64,000 nt of DNA, from positions 69,809,416-69,873,415 of the forward strand of contig OX421966.1 in NCBI GenBank assembly GCA_949128115.1, written 5' to 3'. Both the position numbers and the translations under genes were made by a program. Origin of the DNA: Anaspis maculata. Taxonomy: Eukaryota > Arthropoda > Insecta > Coleoptera > Scraptiidae. Of the stretch, positions 23,645 through 35,059 are shown in pieces; position 1 is the first letter of the stretch; the number at the start of each line of letters is the position of its first letter. The notes under the pieces are model-generated. The model was not told the DNA's origin. It saw nothing but the letters and a program-made list of their open reading frames with translations, and did no database searches.

Positions 23645-24130
23645 TTCATGAATTTTTCATTATTTCAACGCGGAATTTCTAAGAAGTAATGGAGACTTGT
23701 GTGGAGTTTTTAGGGATTACTCAAGATTTCTATGAGATTTTTGAATAAGTTTCAGGGACTTCCGAAGATTCTACGTGATTCCTAAAAATATTTACGAGAT
23801 TTCTGAGGATTCTTGTGGGAATTTCTTGGGATTTTTGGAAAAATCTACGGGATTTCTGGGGGGTTTCTAAGAATTCGTTTGAAATTCTCAGGGATTTCTG
23901 AATATTTTCACGGAATTTCTAAGAATTTCTGAATATTTCTACGGATTTTGTAGGAATTTCCAGAGATATTGACAAGATTGTTTCAGATGTCTGAAGATTT
24001 GTTCATGAGATTTCTTAGACTTCATAGGGCTCCCGAAAGACTACAACAAGATTCCCAGAGATTTTTGGAAATTCTCACAGGATTACACAGGATCAAGTCG
24101 ACACAGGATTTCGACTTGATTTCTGGAGAT
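23645..24130 (+). repeat. 10-bp-period satellite (GATTTCT type), small block
   Basis: Repeated GATTTCT/GAATTTC strings recur at about 10-bp intervals, the same family as the large arrays at 40.9-49.1 kb. No gene. Confidence 0.8.
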
Positions 24131-24960
24131 TTCCAACAATGTCTAGAAATGCAGGACGCATATTTTTATATAGCAGACGGGTTAGCCGTTCGGCACGCTT
24201 CGTGTGTTCGCGAAAGAACCGATCTTACTGATTATCGTAGTGTGCAAATAATTGTACCAGGTAAGTTAGAAACGACAGGAAAACAAAAGTCTACAAAAAA
24301 ATTTTGACGCGAGATTTCGCTTCATTCAGAAAGTGATCCCTGTTCAGAATAGCTTCTGTAGATGAATCTGGTGAGGTTTCTTCAATACCTATTTTGTACT
24401 TCTCATAGTCTTCATCATAGTCCTCATTGCAGATGTCGCCTGAACCTTCGGCAGATTGGGCAGTCTCAGGTGCCGTTTGAATTGTTGACGGCCAAATTCA
24501 TCGTCAACTACTAGCTACCCTCGGATCATTTGAAAAGGTCCTTGCAATCACTTCTTGTAAGATTGATGAGATTCACCTAGCCATGAATTCTTTGTTGTAG
24601 ATTCTTGAGGCGAGAACCAATTTTTGGCGAATCCAATCCTTGATGAGTCAGTCAATCTGAGGCCAATCTACTGTTCTACTCTCTCGAACTTGCTGGTGGT
24701 ACCTCGACTCACTCCTATTTCAAAGTTATTACTCATCCGTCTCTTTGGTTATAGGCTCTGGCTGAGACATCAACATTACCTACTCACCTGTGATCATCGT
24801 GCAGTGTAGTGATAGACTCTGTTCCATGCTGACCATCTTCAACAATGTCTATTACGTCCTCTGCATAAACCAGCCCACATAGGAGCGTGACCCAAAAATT
24901 TGGTCGCACGGACAATAATTCGTCACGCGGACAAATTTTTTTTGCTTTTTGCCTGAACTT
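24131..24960. other. Non-repetitive segment with possible exon-like pieces on the minus strand
   Basis: The minus strand has an open segment at about 24784..24940 ending in a good donor (CACAG then GTGAGT), and another acidic open segment (NEDYDEDYEKYK) ending at a stop near 24303. I could not join them with matching phase, so no gene model is offered. They might be exons of a decayed transposon or host gene. Confidence 0.25.
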
Positions 24961-27275
24961 TAATAGCCCCCCTTGTGCTTTCTTGTTGCTTTTAGAGCTC
25001 CAGTGAGTCTTCTCATGCTTTCTTGTATAATTTAGAGCCCTAATGTGCACCGTTGTATGTATCGTTTTGTGTATTTCGGAGATCTAGTGAGCCCCCTTCT
25101 ATTTTTTGTTTGGAGCTGTAAGATGCCTTTTACATTTTTCCTCGCTTTCAGAATTTCAGTAAGCCTCATTTGAATTTTTTTATACTCTTGGGAGCTCTAC
25201 TACGCCCTTTTGTTTCGAAAATGTCGTTTTAAACCCTGCTGATCTCCCTTGCCGAATCCCAGTTATTCCCATTTTCCGTTTTTGTGGTGTTCGAAGCCCT
25301 ATTGGATCTTTTTCTTTCTTCATTGTCATTTGTAGCCCTGCTGAACCCCCGTTAGGTCCGCTTGTGTCTAAATCTGTCGTTTTAAGCTTTAAAAAGACTG
25401 TTGTTAGGCTTCCAGAATTTTAGTAAGCCCCCTCTAGCCCTCTTATGGTATTCAGAGCCTATTGCACACCCTTGTACCTTCTTGAGTTGCTAGTAGCTCT
25501 ATTGAATTCTCTGCCTCCTTCAATGTAGTTAAAAGCTCTATGGAGTCCCCTTGCATTTGTTTATGGTTTTCGGCGATTTATTGAGCAACACTGTCGGCCC
25601 CCTTGTGACCTAATCTGTTGTTTGGAGATCTATCAAGCTCCCTTATGTTCAATGACTTTCATTATTCCACTAGCCTCCCTTTTGCCTCCTTATGTTATCA
25701 AGAGCCCCATTAGCCTCCTTCCTATTAATGCCTTATTGCGTTGTTAGAAGCCATACTGGGCCCTTTTGTTTCATTATTGTTTTTTGAAGCCCTGCAAAGC
25801 CCCCTTCTATTTTTTGGTGGCTTCCACAACTGTCGTGGGCAACCTAGTGGTGCCTTCATTTGTTACTCGGAGCACTAGCAGGCTCCCTCATGTTCTCATC
25901 AGTCGTTTGAAACCCTGATAAGCTCCCTCATGTTTTTTTATTGCTTTCAGGATTGGAGTAGGCCTTATTCTGCCCTTATCTTGTGTTATCCAGAGCCTTA
26001 TTGCCCTCCTTGTGTCTTATTGCATTGTTAAAAGGAAGCCCTGATAGCCCTCTTGCTTCGTAAATGTCTTTCGTAGCCCTGCTGAATCCCTTTGCATTGT
26101 TTCGGGGTTTTCAGAGCTTTAGTAAGCTATCATTTGCCTTCACGTGTTGGTCCGAGCCCTATAGGGCCTCCTTTCTGTCTTCATTTCGAGCTCTGATAAG
26201 CTCCCTTATGGTTTTAAACGCTTTCAGGATTTCAATAGGCCCCATTTCACCTTCTTGTGCTATCCAGAGCCACACTGTGCTCCCTTGTGCTTTACTGCGT
26301 TGTTAAAGCCTTGCTGGGCTCTTCTTGTTTTGTAAATGTTTTTTGAAGCCATACTGAGCCTTTTGAATTTTTCTGTGGCTCCTAGATCTTCAGTAAGCAA
26401 CCCTGTGAGTGATTTGTTGAGGGGTCTGTCGGGGTCCCTTGTGTCCTCATCTGTCGTTTATTAGAGATCTGACGAGCTCCCATGCTCTGTTATGGCTTTC
26501 AGAATTCCACTAGGCCCCATTTTGCCTTTATGTGTTGTTTTGAGCCTCATTGGCGGCCCCCTTGTGCTTAATTCGGTTGTTAGAAGCCCTGCTGAGCCCT
26601 TTTATCTTGTAAATATCTTTTGAAGCTCTGTTGAGCCCCCTTGCATTTTCGACCCTTGTGTCCTCCTCTTGCGTTTGGAACTTTGATAAGTTCTTCTATG
26701 CTTTCAAATGGCTTGCAGATTTCCAGTAGGCAATACTTAGCCTTCTTGTGTTATCTAGAACCTCATTGGCCCCCATGCCTATTTCCGTTGTTAGTTATAC
26801 AAGCTATATGCTGAGCCTTATTGTGTCGAAAATGTCTTTTGAAGTCCTGTTGAGCCCTCTTGCATTTTCTTGAGGCTTCCAAATCCCTAGTAAGCAACCA
26901 CGTTGGGCAATGTGTAATAAGCAACCTTGTGACTTTATGTGATATTCGGAGCCCCATCGGGCCCCTTAATTCTTGTCCTCATCTGTCGTTTGAAGCTCTG
27001 ATAAACTTCCTTATGCTTTTTTATGACTTTCAGAGCTTCAGTAGGTCCCATTTTGCCTTCTTGTCTTATATAGAGCCATTTTTCTCCCATTAGTGGCAAT
27101 TCTGTAAAATTTAAAGGCCCCTTGAAATTTTTAAAGGCGTCGGTCACCTAGGAACGATCAGAAATGGGCTTCACGATTGGCTGATTTTCTTTTAACGGCC
27201 TTTAAATTTAAACGGGTTTGATACAGAATTGGCCCTATTGTGCCTAATTATGTTGTCAGAAGTCTTGCCATATTA
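24961..27275. repeat. Higher-order satellite: ~40-bp monomers in ~277-bp units
   Basis: The region is made of monomers of roughly 34 to 41 bp built around GAGCCCTNNTGAGCCCCCTT. Every seventh monomer resembles the first: the phrase CTGATAAGCTCCCT recurs near 25913, 26191, 26468, 26690 and 26995, spacings of 278, 277, 222 and about 305 bp. A second phrase (TGTAAATGTCTTTTGAAG) shows the same spacing. The shorter and longer steps suggest loss or gain of one monomer. Confidence 0.85.
27094..27234. mobile_element. MITE inserted in the satellite
   Basis: A 140-bp block starts GGCAATTCTGTA and ends TACAGAATTGGCC, with internal inverted TTTAAAGGCC strings. It interrupts a satellite monomer that continues on the other side. 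Confidence 0.75.
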
Positions 27276-27900
27276 TTTCACTATTTGCCCTGTAGGTACA
27301 TTCCGCTCCCTGGTTTTACCCCCCATGCTTAGGTCCCAGTTTTGTTCGCCTTAGGCAACCTCCACATACTGGGGATTTCGCTTGTTGCCTTCTTATCCCC
27401 GATCTCATTTTGCTTGACTCAAACAGCTCCCATACTTGAGGGCCTCGTCTCCTGTGTTTTCAAAACACCAATATTGAGAGCACTAACCTCGGCACTAACA
27501 TTCGCTCACCTCACCAGCATTTTTCTGTATTTTACAATAAACATAATAGTCTACTGTTTAATTTATTGTTTTATTACAAATCATTTTTGGGAGCTCCAAA
27601 TGTGTCAACAGTTCTCACACTACCCACTTTCTATTATTGAAATAGATACCTACTAAGAAATACCAAATGGGGGTTAAAAATTCACATGAATTACGATGGA
27701 AGGGATTCTATCGAAGAATTTAGGGACGGCAGTAGCCCTATGTCAAAATCATCATTTTTCCTGAAGTTTGTTGGTTACCTGGTCGTTGTCGTATTCATGG
27801 AGGTTAGAAGTAACCTCCATAGTCGTAACGCGTGATCTCTGGTCGTAACCATGGCACAATACGAGCTTTCCAGCACGGAATGGGCCGAACGGCTGATCCG
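27276..27900. other. No feature recognised apart from a short palindrome
   Basis: Non-repetitive DNA. A short palindrome around 27806 (TGGAGGTT...AACCTCCA) and a duplicated GGTCGTAAC string near 27840 are the only structures seen. Confidence 0.35.
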
Positions 27901-27984
27901 TCTGCTGTTTATGAATATGCGTCCGGGGCTCCTTGGCAGTACTTTGGAATGCTAGTTTGTTCAGTCAATACTGTCACACTATGG

Positions 27985-28215
27985 AGACTCATGCAGGAGT
28001 CTCTCTCCGTGAAAGATCAAAATGCAGACTCATTACAAGGCAATCTTTTCAACAAAATAACTGATGTAGCTAGCCAGCTGGGAATGAGTGAAATGTATCG
28101 CCGCTCAGGTCATATCAGAAATGGCAAACCTTGGTTTGACAGTGAATGTTTTACTCTGATTATCGCCCACATACCCAATTCAACCAATCAGAACAACCGA
28201 ATGAGACCCACGTGA
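27985..28215 (+). pseudogene. Small LINE ORF2 fragment
   Basis: The frame contains MSEMYRRSGHIRNGKPWFDS at about 28087..28146, matching the K-x-WFDxEC landmark between endonuclease and reverse transcriptase in LINEs. The frame stays open upstream to about 27832, but that part is not recognisable. Neither catalytic domain is present. Confidence 0.5.
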
Positions 28216-28811
28216 CTCGGTTTAAGCTATCGATTAATGCACACTAGGAGGTGATTAATGCACACTAGGTAATAGCACCGGATTGAAATATTTTTGGGCC
28301 CACGAATAATATGTAATTGAAACGACTGTATTTATACTTGTTTGGACTGAAATTTTAGTACTGGTGCGTTTAAAGGGTCTTCCACTTACTAAAATACAAT
28401 TTTACAACCTATTAGACTTCGTTTCAGTATTCTTTCCAGCAACGAGGCCCCTTCCTTGATCCGCGACTGTGCACTCTCCTTTCATGCGCTGTCAACAGCT
28501 GTTAGTGACATTTAGTTTTTAGCTCTACCAGTCTACCGTCCATGTGAAACTACTCTGTTGTGAACTACAACTCATGGCAAGATAGTTATTATTTAGCCAA
28601 GCAGAATTAGCTTGATTTAGTAGTGAGCTTCACAAGTATATTCAGTTATTAGAAAGAAGAAAAAATAAACATTTTTACCCTTCTCTTGAATTTGATTTTT
28701 TTTCCAACAAGGCATGCTTTGAAATTGACAGTTCTACTATACAATGATACATTGGAACTACCATTTATACTGGTAGTCTATTTGGGCGATAATTTGCAAA
28801 ATTTAACTAGG
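28216..28811. other. No gene supported; a local 17-bp duplication
   Basis: GATTAATGCACACTAGG occurs twice in tandem at about 28231..28268. The rest is AT-rich non-repetitive DNA. Confidence 0.4.
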
Positions 28812-29012
28812 GCTTTGTGTTTTATTCGAGTTAAATGTTTTAAATTCCTCAAACAACTACCAATCACTCGAAAAGTAGACCCGATATTATCTTGGACAAA
28901 ATCCCTCGACTACGTCTCGGGATTTTAGTCAGATAATATCGGGTCTACTTTTTCCTCGTGATTGACAGTTGTTTTCGGGTTAAAACGATTTAACTGAAAA
29001 AACACCAAGCAC
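28812..29012. mobile_element. ~200-bp hairpin MITE
   Basis: Imperfect inverted arms of about 95 bp meet near 28911, with a near-perfect core (AGTAGACCCGATATTATCT on one side, its complement on the other). Confidence 0.8.
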
Positions 29013-29085
29013 TTGTTATATTACTATTGAAAAATACTTCGTGACTGTTTCTATTTTTTTTGTTCGTATTTTGACGTATCTATAC

Positions 29086-29146
29086 ATTTAAAGTTGTTCC
29101 AGTCACACCACGTATGATACGTGGTGTGACTGGAACAACTTTAAAT
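29086..29146. repeat. Perfect 61-bp palindrome
   Basis: Two 30-bp arms are exact inverted copies around a single central G at 29116. This is the cleanest palindrome in the window. Confidence 0.95.
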
Positions 29147-29223
29147 TTATACTGACAAAGCCACAGATGGACCAATTCTACATTAGTATCTATACATGTT
29201 TGAATGTCTGAAGGAAATAAAGG

Positions 29224-29287
29224 ATTACATTACATTACATCACATTACATTACATTACATTACATTACATTACATTACATTACATTT
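29224..29287 (+). repeat. (TTACA)n microsatellite
   Basis: About twelve tandem TTACA pentamers with one substituted unit (TCACA). Confidence 0.95.
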
Positions 29288-29441
29288 TCAAAATACGTAT
29301 CTTGTATTTTGTATTTCGACTATCTTGGATCAAGTATTTTGTATTCTGTATTTTGATATATTTTCAAAGTATTTTGCCCAACCGAACCCTGGAGTTAGGT
29401 ATAGAGGAACGAGCCTTTATTTAGTCACTTCGTCATATACC

Positions 29442-29799
29442 TATACAGGTGTTCCAGCAAAAAATTCAACTGTGGGTAGATCTTGTCAAAATATAACGAG
29501 AACCTATATACCATTTTGTAAAGTTCGGTCTAATGAAGAAGATACAGCTCGCCAAAGTTCAGTTTTTTAGGACTTCAAAAATTTGTAACTCAGGAACGTC
29601 TCGACAAATTTAGCTTTGATTCAGCAAAAGCTGGTTTGTCCTAATTATCTATCAACCTGCCAAATTTGGAAAGAATGGAAGGCTGTATCTTCGTCATCCG
29701 GCCGAACTTTGCAAAATGGTATATAAGTTTTTGTCATATTTTGACAAGATCGACCCACAGTTAAATTCTCTGTCATCATCCTTGAAACACCCTGTATAA
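29442..29799. mobile_element. TATACAGG-type foldback element
   Basis: Inverted arms of about 110 bp begin TATACAGGTGTTCC and end AACACCCTGTATA, with matching internal strings (ACTGTGGGTAGATCTTGTCA, and its complement). TA borders fit the Tc1/mariner style. Confidence 0.85.
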
Positions 29800-31809
29800 T
29801 AGTCGATGCATTGATTTCATGTTAGAACTAGTTTCTGTGTCTTGTTGTGTTCGAGCTCGTTGTTGAGTCGATCTAAACACTCGCAAGAGCTCTATCCTCG
29901 AACAAGAAAGGAATCGCAAGAGAATGGTGTCCTGATAAGAAGTTCTAATCGACCAGGCGGTTCCAAAAGCAGCAATGTTTCGCATATAGAGACTTCGTCT
30001 GTTCGTAAATATTAAAATAATGTTGAACACTTCCGTAACCATTGAAATATGCAGTAGCAGTTAGTAGCCCAGTAGGTATGATTCGAGGTATGATTACTCG
30101 AGGAAAATCTGAAAATAATTTCCAGACGAGCAGAACAGTTTAAAGTCCTTGCGCACAGCATTTTTCCATTACAAAACTTTTACGCAAAACTTTTCCCTCA
30201 TCCCTCACATTCCCACTTTGACTAAACACAAAAGCCGAACGCGGGTTTGCTTCCCATAGCCTCCACCCTTCCCCACACAACCTCTTCCCGCATCTTCCCG
30301 GCGCGTCTCGCCTCTTATTCCTCCCTCACGCCGCCACCGCACGACCACCACCCACACACACACACACACTAAATGCATCAGCCCTTATTCATTTCCACCC
30401 TCCGCTTCCCCGCCCTCCGCCACCGCACACCCCTTTCGCCGCCACATCACCGCCAGTCTATTCCAACCAACAGGTTTATTCATAAGAATTATACTACAAA
30501 TTTCCCTTGCCCCATTCATCGTTTTTTATGCCCGTCATTAGAAAATTTCTTTGAATCAAACGACCCCTCCCGTTTGGAAATTCAAAGGGCCAAGGCCGCG
30601 GTCCTTATCAAAAATTAACCGGTTCCACATAACTCGGGGGGGTGGGTATTTAAATACGGTTTTTAGGTGTGGGTGTTTTCGTCAATGGACTCGATACAGT
30701 CGCTCGCTGTCCTCGCGAGCGAGCTTGGCGGGAAGCGCATGGATTTTCCACAGAAAAAGAGACGGAAAATGCGAGTTTCCAGCAGGCGGACGGAGAGAGG
30801 CGGAAGGGTTTTCCAGGCGTAGACCGTGCGGCGTTCAGTTCAATTCGGGATTCTGACGGGGGTGTGCGTCGCTTTGCGCCTACAGAATTTCAAAACACGG
30901 AAGACGGTTATTAATACAAAAACGCAAAAAAAATCTAGAAAAAAATTGTGAGAATCTTTTGGAAAAGTGATGAACAAAAAAATGTGTGGTTGAAATCAAA
31001 ATTGGAAAAACAGTGCGGTGCATTGGGATTACCAAGGATTCAACAAGTTGGATTGCAAATTGGAATCAGCAGGTAGGAATGACTGAACTTCAAAATTAGA
31101 AATGGGGTAGTTTTTTTTTTGAGGGGGGGGGGGGGGGGAAGCACAGAAAATAAGATAACGGCCAGGCTATGTTCTGAAAAGAAAAAAAGGTATGGAAAAG
31201 CAGGTGGGGCTTGACGGTTGGTTTGGGGGGGAGGGGGCGCAAAAGAACACGGGTTGACGTGACGTGCTAATCCGCCCTTGATGGGGGTGGGGAGCGGCGA
31301 GGGGTGCATTATGGCAAGGGGAAGGGGGGGGCTTCGCCCTCTCTGAAGCCGCTCAAAACAAAAACTGGCGTGCTGTAAAATTAGCCTCCGGTGCTGATGT
31401 TAATATCATTCCCTGTGTATTATACGGCGGAAGCGTGGGAGGCCGTGGGATTATACACGGTGGTTTGATGTCGTTTTTGTTTTGTTTCGTACAGTAACAA
31501 GTTGCGTATTATTTCCGTTGCCTGAATATTTTTACAACGCTATCTAATTAGTCTGTAGGTACACAAAAATTGTTTTTATAGAGCTCTTTGTTGAGAAACA
31601 TTCATAACTGGATGATAGCAAAGCATTTTTTTTCGAGTAACTTGAACTAGGAAAATGCAAGAAATATTGATCAAAAGAATCATCAAATCATTCTCACCCC
31701 AAAACTTCCCCGACGAATAGCAAGGAACGTATGGAAGAACGTAAGGTCGGTTTTGCATTTTCACAGCACGAAAAATCAAACTTTGAATCTGTAATGAATT
31801 TCTGTTTTG
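29800..31809. other. Largely non-repetitive DNA with a CpG-rich segment and G-runs; no gene supported
   Basis: 30180..30920 is unusually rich in C and CpG for this window, with a short CA microsatellite at about 30355..30368; it could be a promoter or 5' exon of an unseen gene. 31118..31330 is G-rich on the plus strand, with a run of about 17 G at 31122..31138. Open frames in both are not recognisable. Confidence 0.4.
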
Positions 31810-31986
31810 TATACAGGGTGAGTCATGAATCCTAAGAATTTTTTTTCTAAAAGTGCCTGCGAACAGTCACAGTGGTCCCATAACCTACGTAGAGCACAAT
31901 TGAACACAATTTATTTTGATAGAACTCAACTGCTCCTGGTTTCTTAGGAAAACTGAATTTTTGTAGCTTATGACTAACCCTCTATA
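31810..31986. mobile_element. TATACAGGGTGAGTC MITE, copy 1
   Basis: A 177-bp element starts TATACAGGGTGAGTCATGAA and ends TATGACTAACCCTCTATA. Same family as 34400..34569. Confidence 0.75.
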
Positions 31987-32159
31987 GAAAACAAAAATTC
32001 AATAGAGATTCAGAGATTACTTTTTTGTACTCAATATTTTTCCATGAACAGTTTACTAAAATCTCTAGAAACAACGATAATAGATGCAATCGAAGGACCA
32101 ACTGTTGTCCATCCGTAACTTCAAAATTATCCATAGAATTTTCAATCAAGTTTCCAGCA

Positions 32160-33789
32160 CTCTACTGGGTGGGCCATAACAAACCGTGCTGTGAATTTTT
32201 TGTTCTGAAATTTTTATTTCGCCACCGATTTCAACAAACTTTTCAGAATTGGCTAGCCAATGAATAGGCTATCATTTCCGTATTCCAAAATGGCCGACAT
32301 TTCAAAATTCAAGATGGCAGAAACAATTGAAAATAGGCCTTCATTTGTTCCCGTTGCTTTCAATTGAAAGTCAGCAGAAAGTCAAAACCAATAATGTATT
32401 ATGGAAGAATAGACTTTTCGTGTCAATTTAAGACCACAACCAGTGAAATCGGGTCATCGGCTGAGAAGCTATTGCGAGTTGAAGAGAAGCCTATTTTCCG
32501 TTTTTTTCATTTTCGCATAATTGATCCAAATTTACGTATCCTATCCGCCATTTGCTTATTTCTCAACCGATTTTCTCAAATTTCGTATCGATGGCTAGCC
32601 AATTTGACAGGCTATCTTTTTCATATGAGAAAATGACGTACATGTCAAAATCCAAGATGGCGGAAACAATTGAAAATAGAATTGCTTTTTGATAAAAATG
32701 AGCAGAAAGTCAAAACCAATAATTATCATGAAGAAATAGACCTTCCTGACCAATCCAAGACCGCAACCAATCAAATCGGGTCATCTGCTGAGGAGCTACA
32801 GCAAGATGAAGCGAAGCCTACCTACCGGTTCCTTTATTTTCGCATGAATGATTCAAATTTAGGAATCCTGCCCGCCATATCCTTATTTCCCAACCGATTT
32901 TTTCAAATTTGGTATTAATGGCTGGCCAATTGAGCAGGCTGCCATTTTCATATAAGAAAATGGCCAACATGTCAAAATTCAAGATGGCGGAAACTATCGG
33001 AAATGGGCCTTATTCGTCCTTGTTTGGAATCGAAAAACGGAAAGTAGGCTTCGCTTCAACTGGCCTTAGCTCCTCATTAGATGATTCGATTTGGATGGTT
33101 CTGTCTTGAATTGTCGGGGATGGTCTATTCCCCCATAATAATTATTGGTGTTGACTTTTCGCTCATTTTTATTGAAAAGCAATGTGGACAAAAGAAATTC
33201 TATTTTCAATTGCTTCCGCCATCTTGGATTTTGACAGGTTTGTCATTTTGTCACATAAAAAAAGTAGCTTGTTCAATTGGCTAGCCATTGATACTAAATT
33301 TGAGAAAATCGGTTGAGAAATGAGCATATGGCGTATTGGCGGGTAGGACACCTGAATTTGGGTCAATTATGCGGAAATGAAAAAAACGGAAACTAGGCTT
33401 CGGTTCAACTCGCTATGAATAGCTCATCAGCAGATAACTCGATTCTATTGGTTGTGATCTTGAATTGACAAGGAAGGTCTAATCCTTCATAATACATCAT
33501 TGGTTTTGACTTTCTGGTAACTTTCAATAAAAAGCAACGAGAACAAAAGAAGGCCTATTTTCAATTGTTTCTGCCATCTTGAATTTTGGTATGTCGGCCA
33601 TTTTGAAATACAGAAATGATAGCCAATTCAATTGGCTATCCAATGCTGAAATGTTCGATGAAGTCGGTGAAGGAATAAAAGTTTAAGAGGAAAAAATTCA
33701 GAGCACGGTTTTTTATAGCCCATCCGGTACTACACCTCCATATTACGGAATCTTAAAGGTGGTTCGACACTTTTGAATCACCCTGTATA
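32160..33789. mobile_element. Foldback element IR-F built of ~330-bp subunits
   Basis: Inverted arms meet near 32940. The left arm holds three tandem subunits (marked by GCCAAT...AGGC at about 32248, 32592 and 32924, spacings 344 and 332 bp), each with AAGATGGCGGAAAC; the right arm holds two inverted subunits. The right end is a CACCCTGTATA terminus; the left terminus is not recognisable. Open frames are by-products of the repeats. Confidence 0.8.
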
Positions 33790-34155
33790 AAACAAAATTA
33801 TTTGTTCGAGAAAAGTTCCGTCCTACAGATTATGCTGGCTATAACATTCAGCATCTACTAAAATAACTAATCCTCTTACGCTAATACTATTCTAATAGAA
33901 ATTAATATTGATAGAAATCTAATATCGATAATTATTATCGTAGCTCACTAATGAGTCTTGGATTAAGCCCCATGAGCGACTCTGGTATATCCGGATGAAG
34001 CTCTTCAGGAAATTACCATTAGAAAACTTGATCAAACCAAAAGAAACTCCTCGAAGGCTGTTATGGCTTGCGTAAATTCTAATAAATTTTGTTCCTTTCA
34101 CAAGCATCATGTACCTATCTGAATTGGGAATACCCAACAGCTTTTTTTATAGGGC
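33790..34155. other. No feature recognised
   Basis: AT-rich DNA between two foldback elements; no gene or repeat supported. Confidence 0.4.
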
Positions 34156-34825
34156 TATACAGGGTGTTTGCAAACTTGGTGTAGAAAATTGAACCGCAGT
34201 TACAAAAATGCTCCAAAAGTATCAGAAAAATGATGAAAAAATGTAAAGTTTTTATTTTTGAAATCATGGAGAGTCAAAAGGTAGTCCTTCGACCCGCTCT
34301 ATTTTCGTTATTTTGGAACATTTTACTGAATAAACTTTTCTCAACAGACCAAAAAGCAATGTTTTTGAACCTCAAAATGTAATTTATAACTTCATTTACT
34401 ATACAGGGTGAGTCGTAAGTCCTGAAAATCCAGTTTCCTTAAAAAATGCATGCAGAAAATTCCATATAGGAGCTATTGGTGATATTTGTTGCTCTACATC
34501 AATTTTATAACCTCTAGAACATTTCACGGGCATTTTTGGATTTTCACGAATTATGACTCACTCTGTACACCAAGTAAATTCACAGAATACATTCAAAGGT
34601 TAAAGAAATTTGCTTTTTGGTCTGACGGAAAGAGGGTCTGACGGAAAGAGTTTCCTGAAATCTTCCAAAATAACGAAAATAGAAGGGGTCCAAGGACCTC
34701 CTTTTGACCCTCCATATTTCCAAAACTTAGAATCATGAATTTTTTTCAATATTTGTCTGGCACTTTTGTGGCATTTCCCTACCTGCTGTTCAATTTTCTA
34801 CTCCAGTTTGCAAACACTCTGTATA
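34156..34825. mobile_element. TATACAGGGTGTTTGC foldback element with a nested MITE
   Basis: Arms start TATACAGGGTGTTTGCAAAC and end GTTTGCAAACACTCTGTATA, with inverted copies of about 240 bp. The middle is occupied by the MITE at 34400..34569. Confidence 0.85.
34400..34569. mobile_element. TATACAGGGTGAGTC MITE, copy 2 (nested)
   Basis: A 170-bp element starts TATACAGGGTGAGTCGTAAG and ends ATGACTCACTCTGTACA, sitting at the centre of the foldback element at 34156..34825. Confidence 0.8.
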
Positions 34826-35059
34826 GGTTTATACCTCGATTTATTCCATAAACAAAACTCGAGATACCTACCTACAGGAAAAACTGCGTAGGACCAATTG
34901 GTTCTAGGATTTTTGTTTATTGCTCAACCTCAATGAATTGTCCATCAGAAAACAGTTGAATCAGGAATAAAGATTCTGGGAATTTTAAACGGCTTCTGGC
35001 ATTCTTTTAGCCTTTCTCACGTTTATAATTGGTAAAACCTAATTTAACAGACATAATGT
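34826..35059. other. No feature recognised
   Basis: Short AT-rich gap before the large LINE; no gene supported. Confidence 0.4.
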
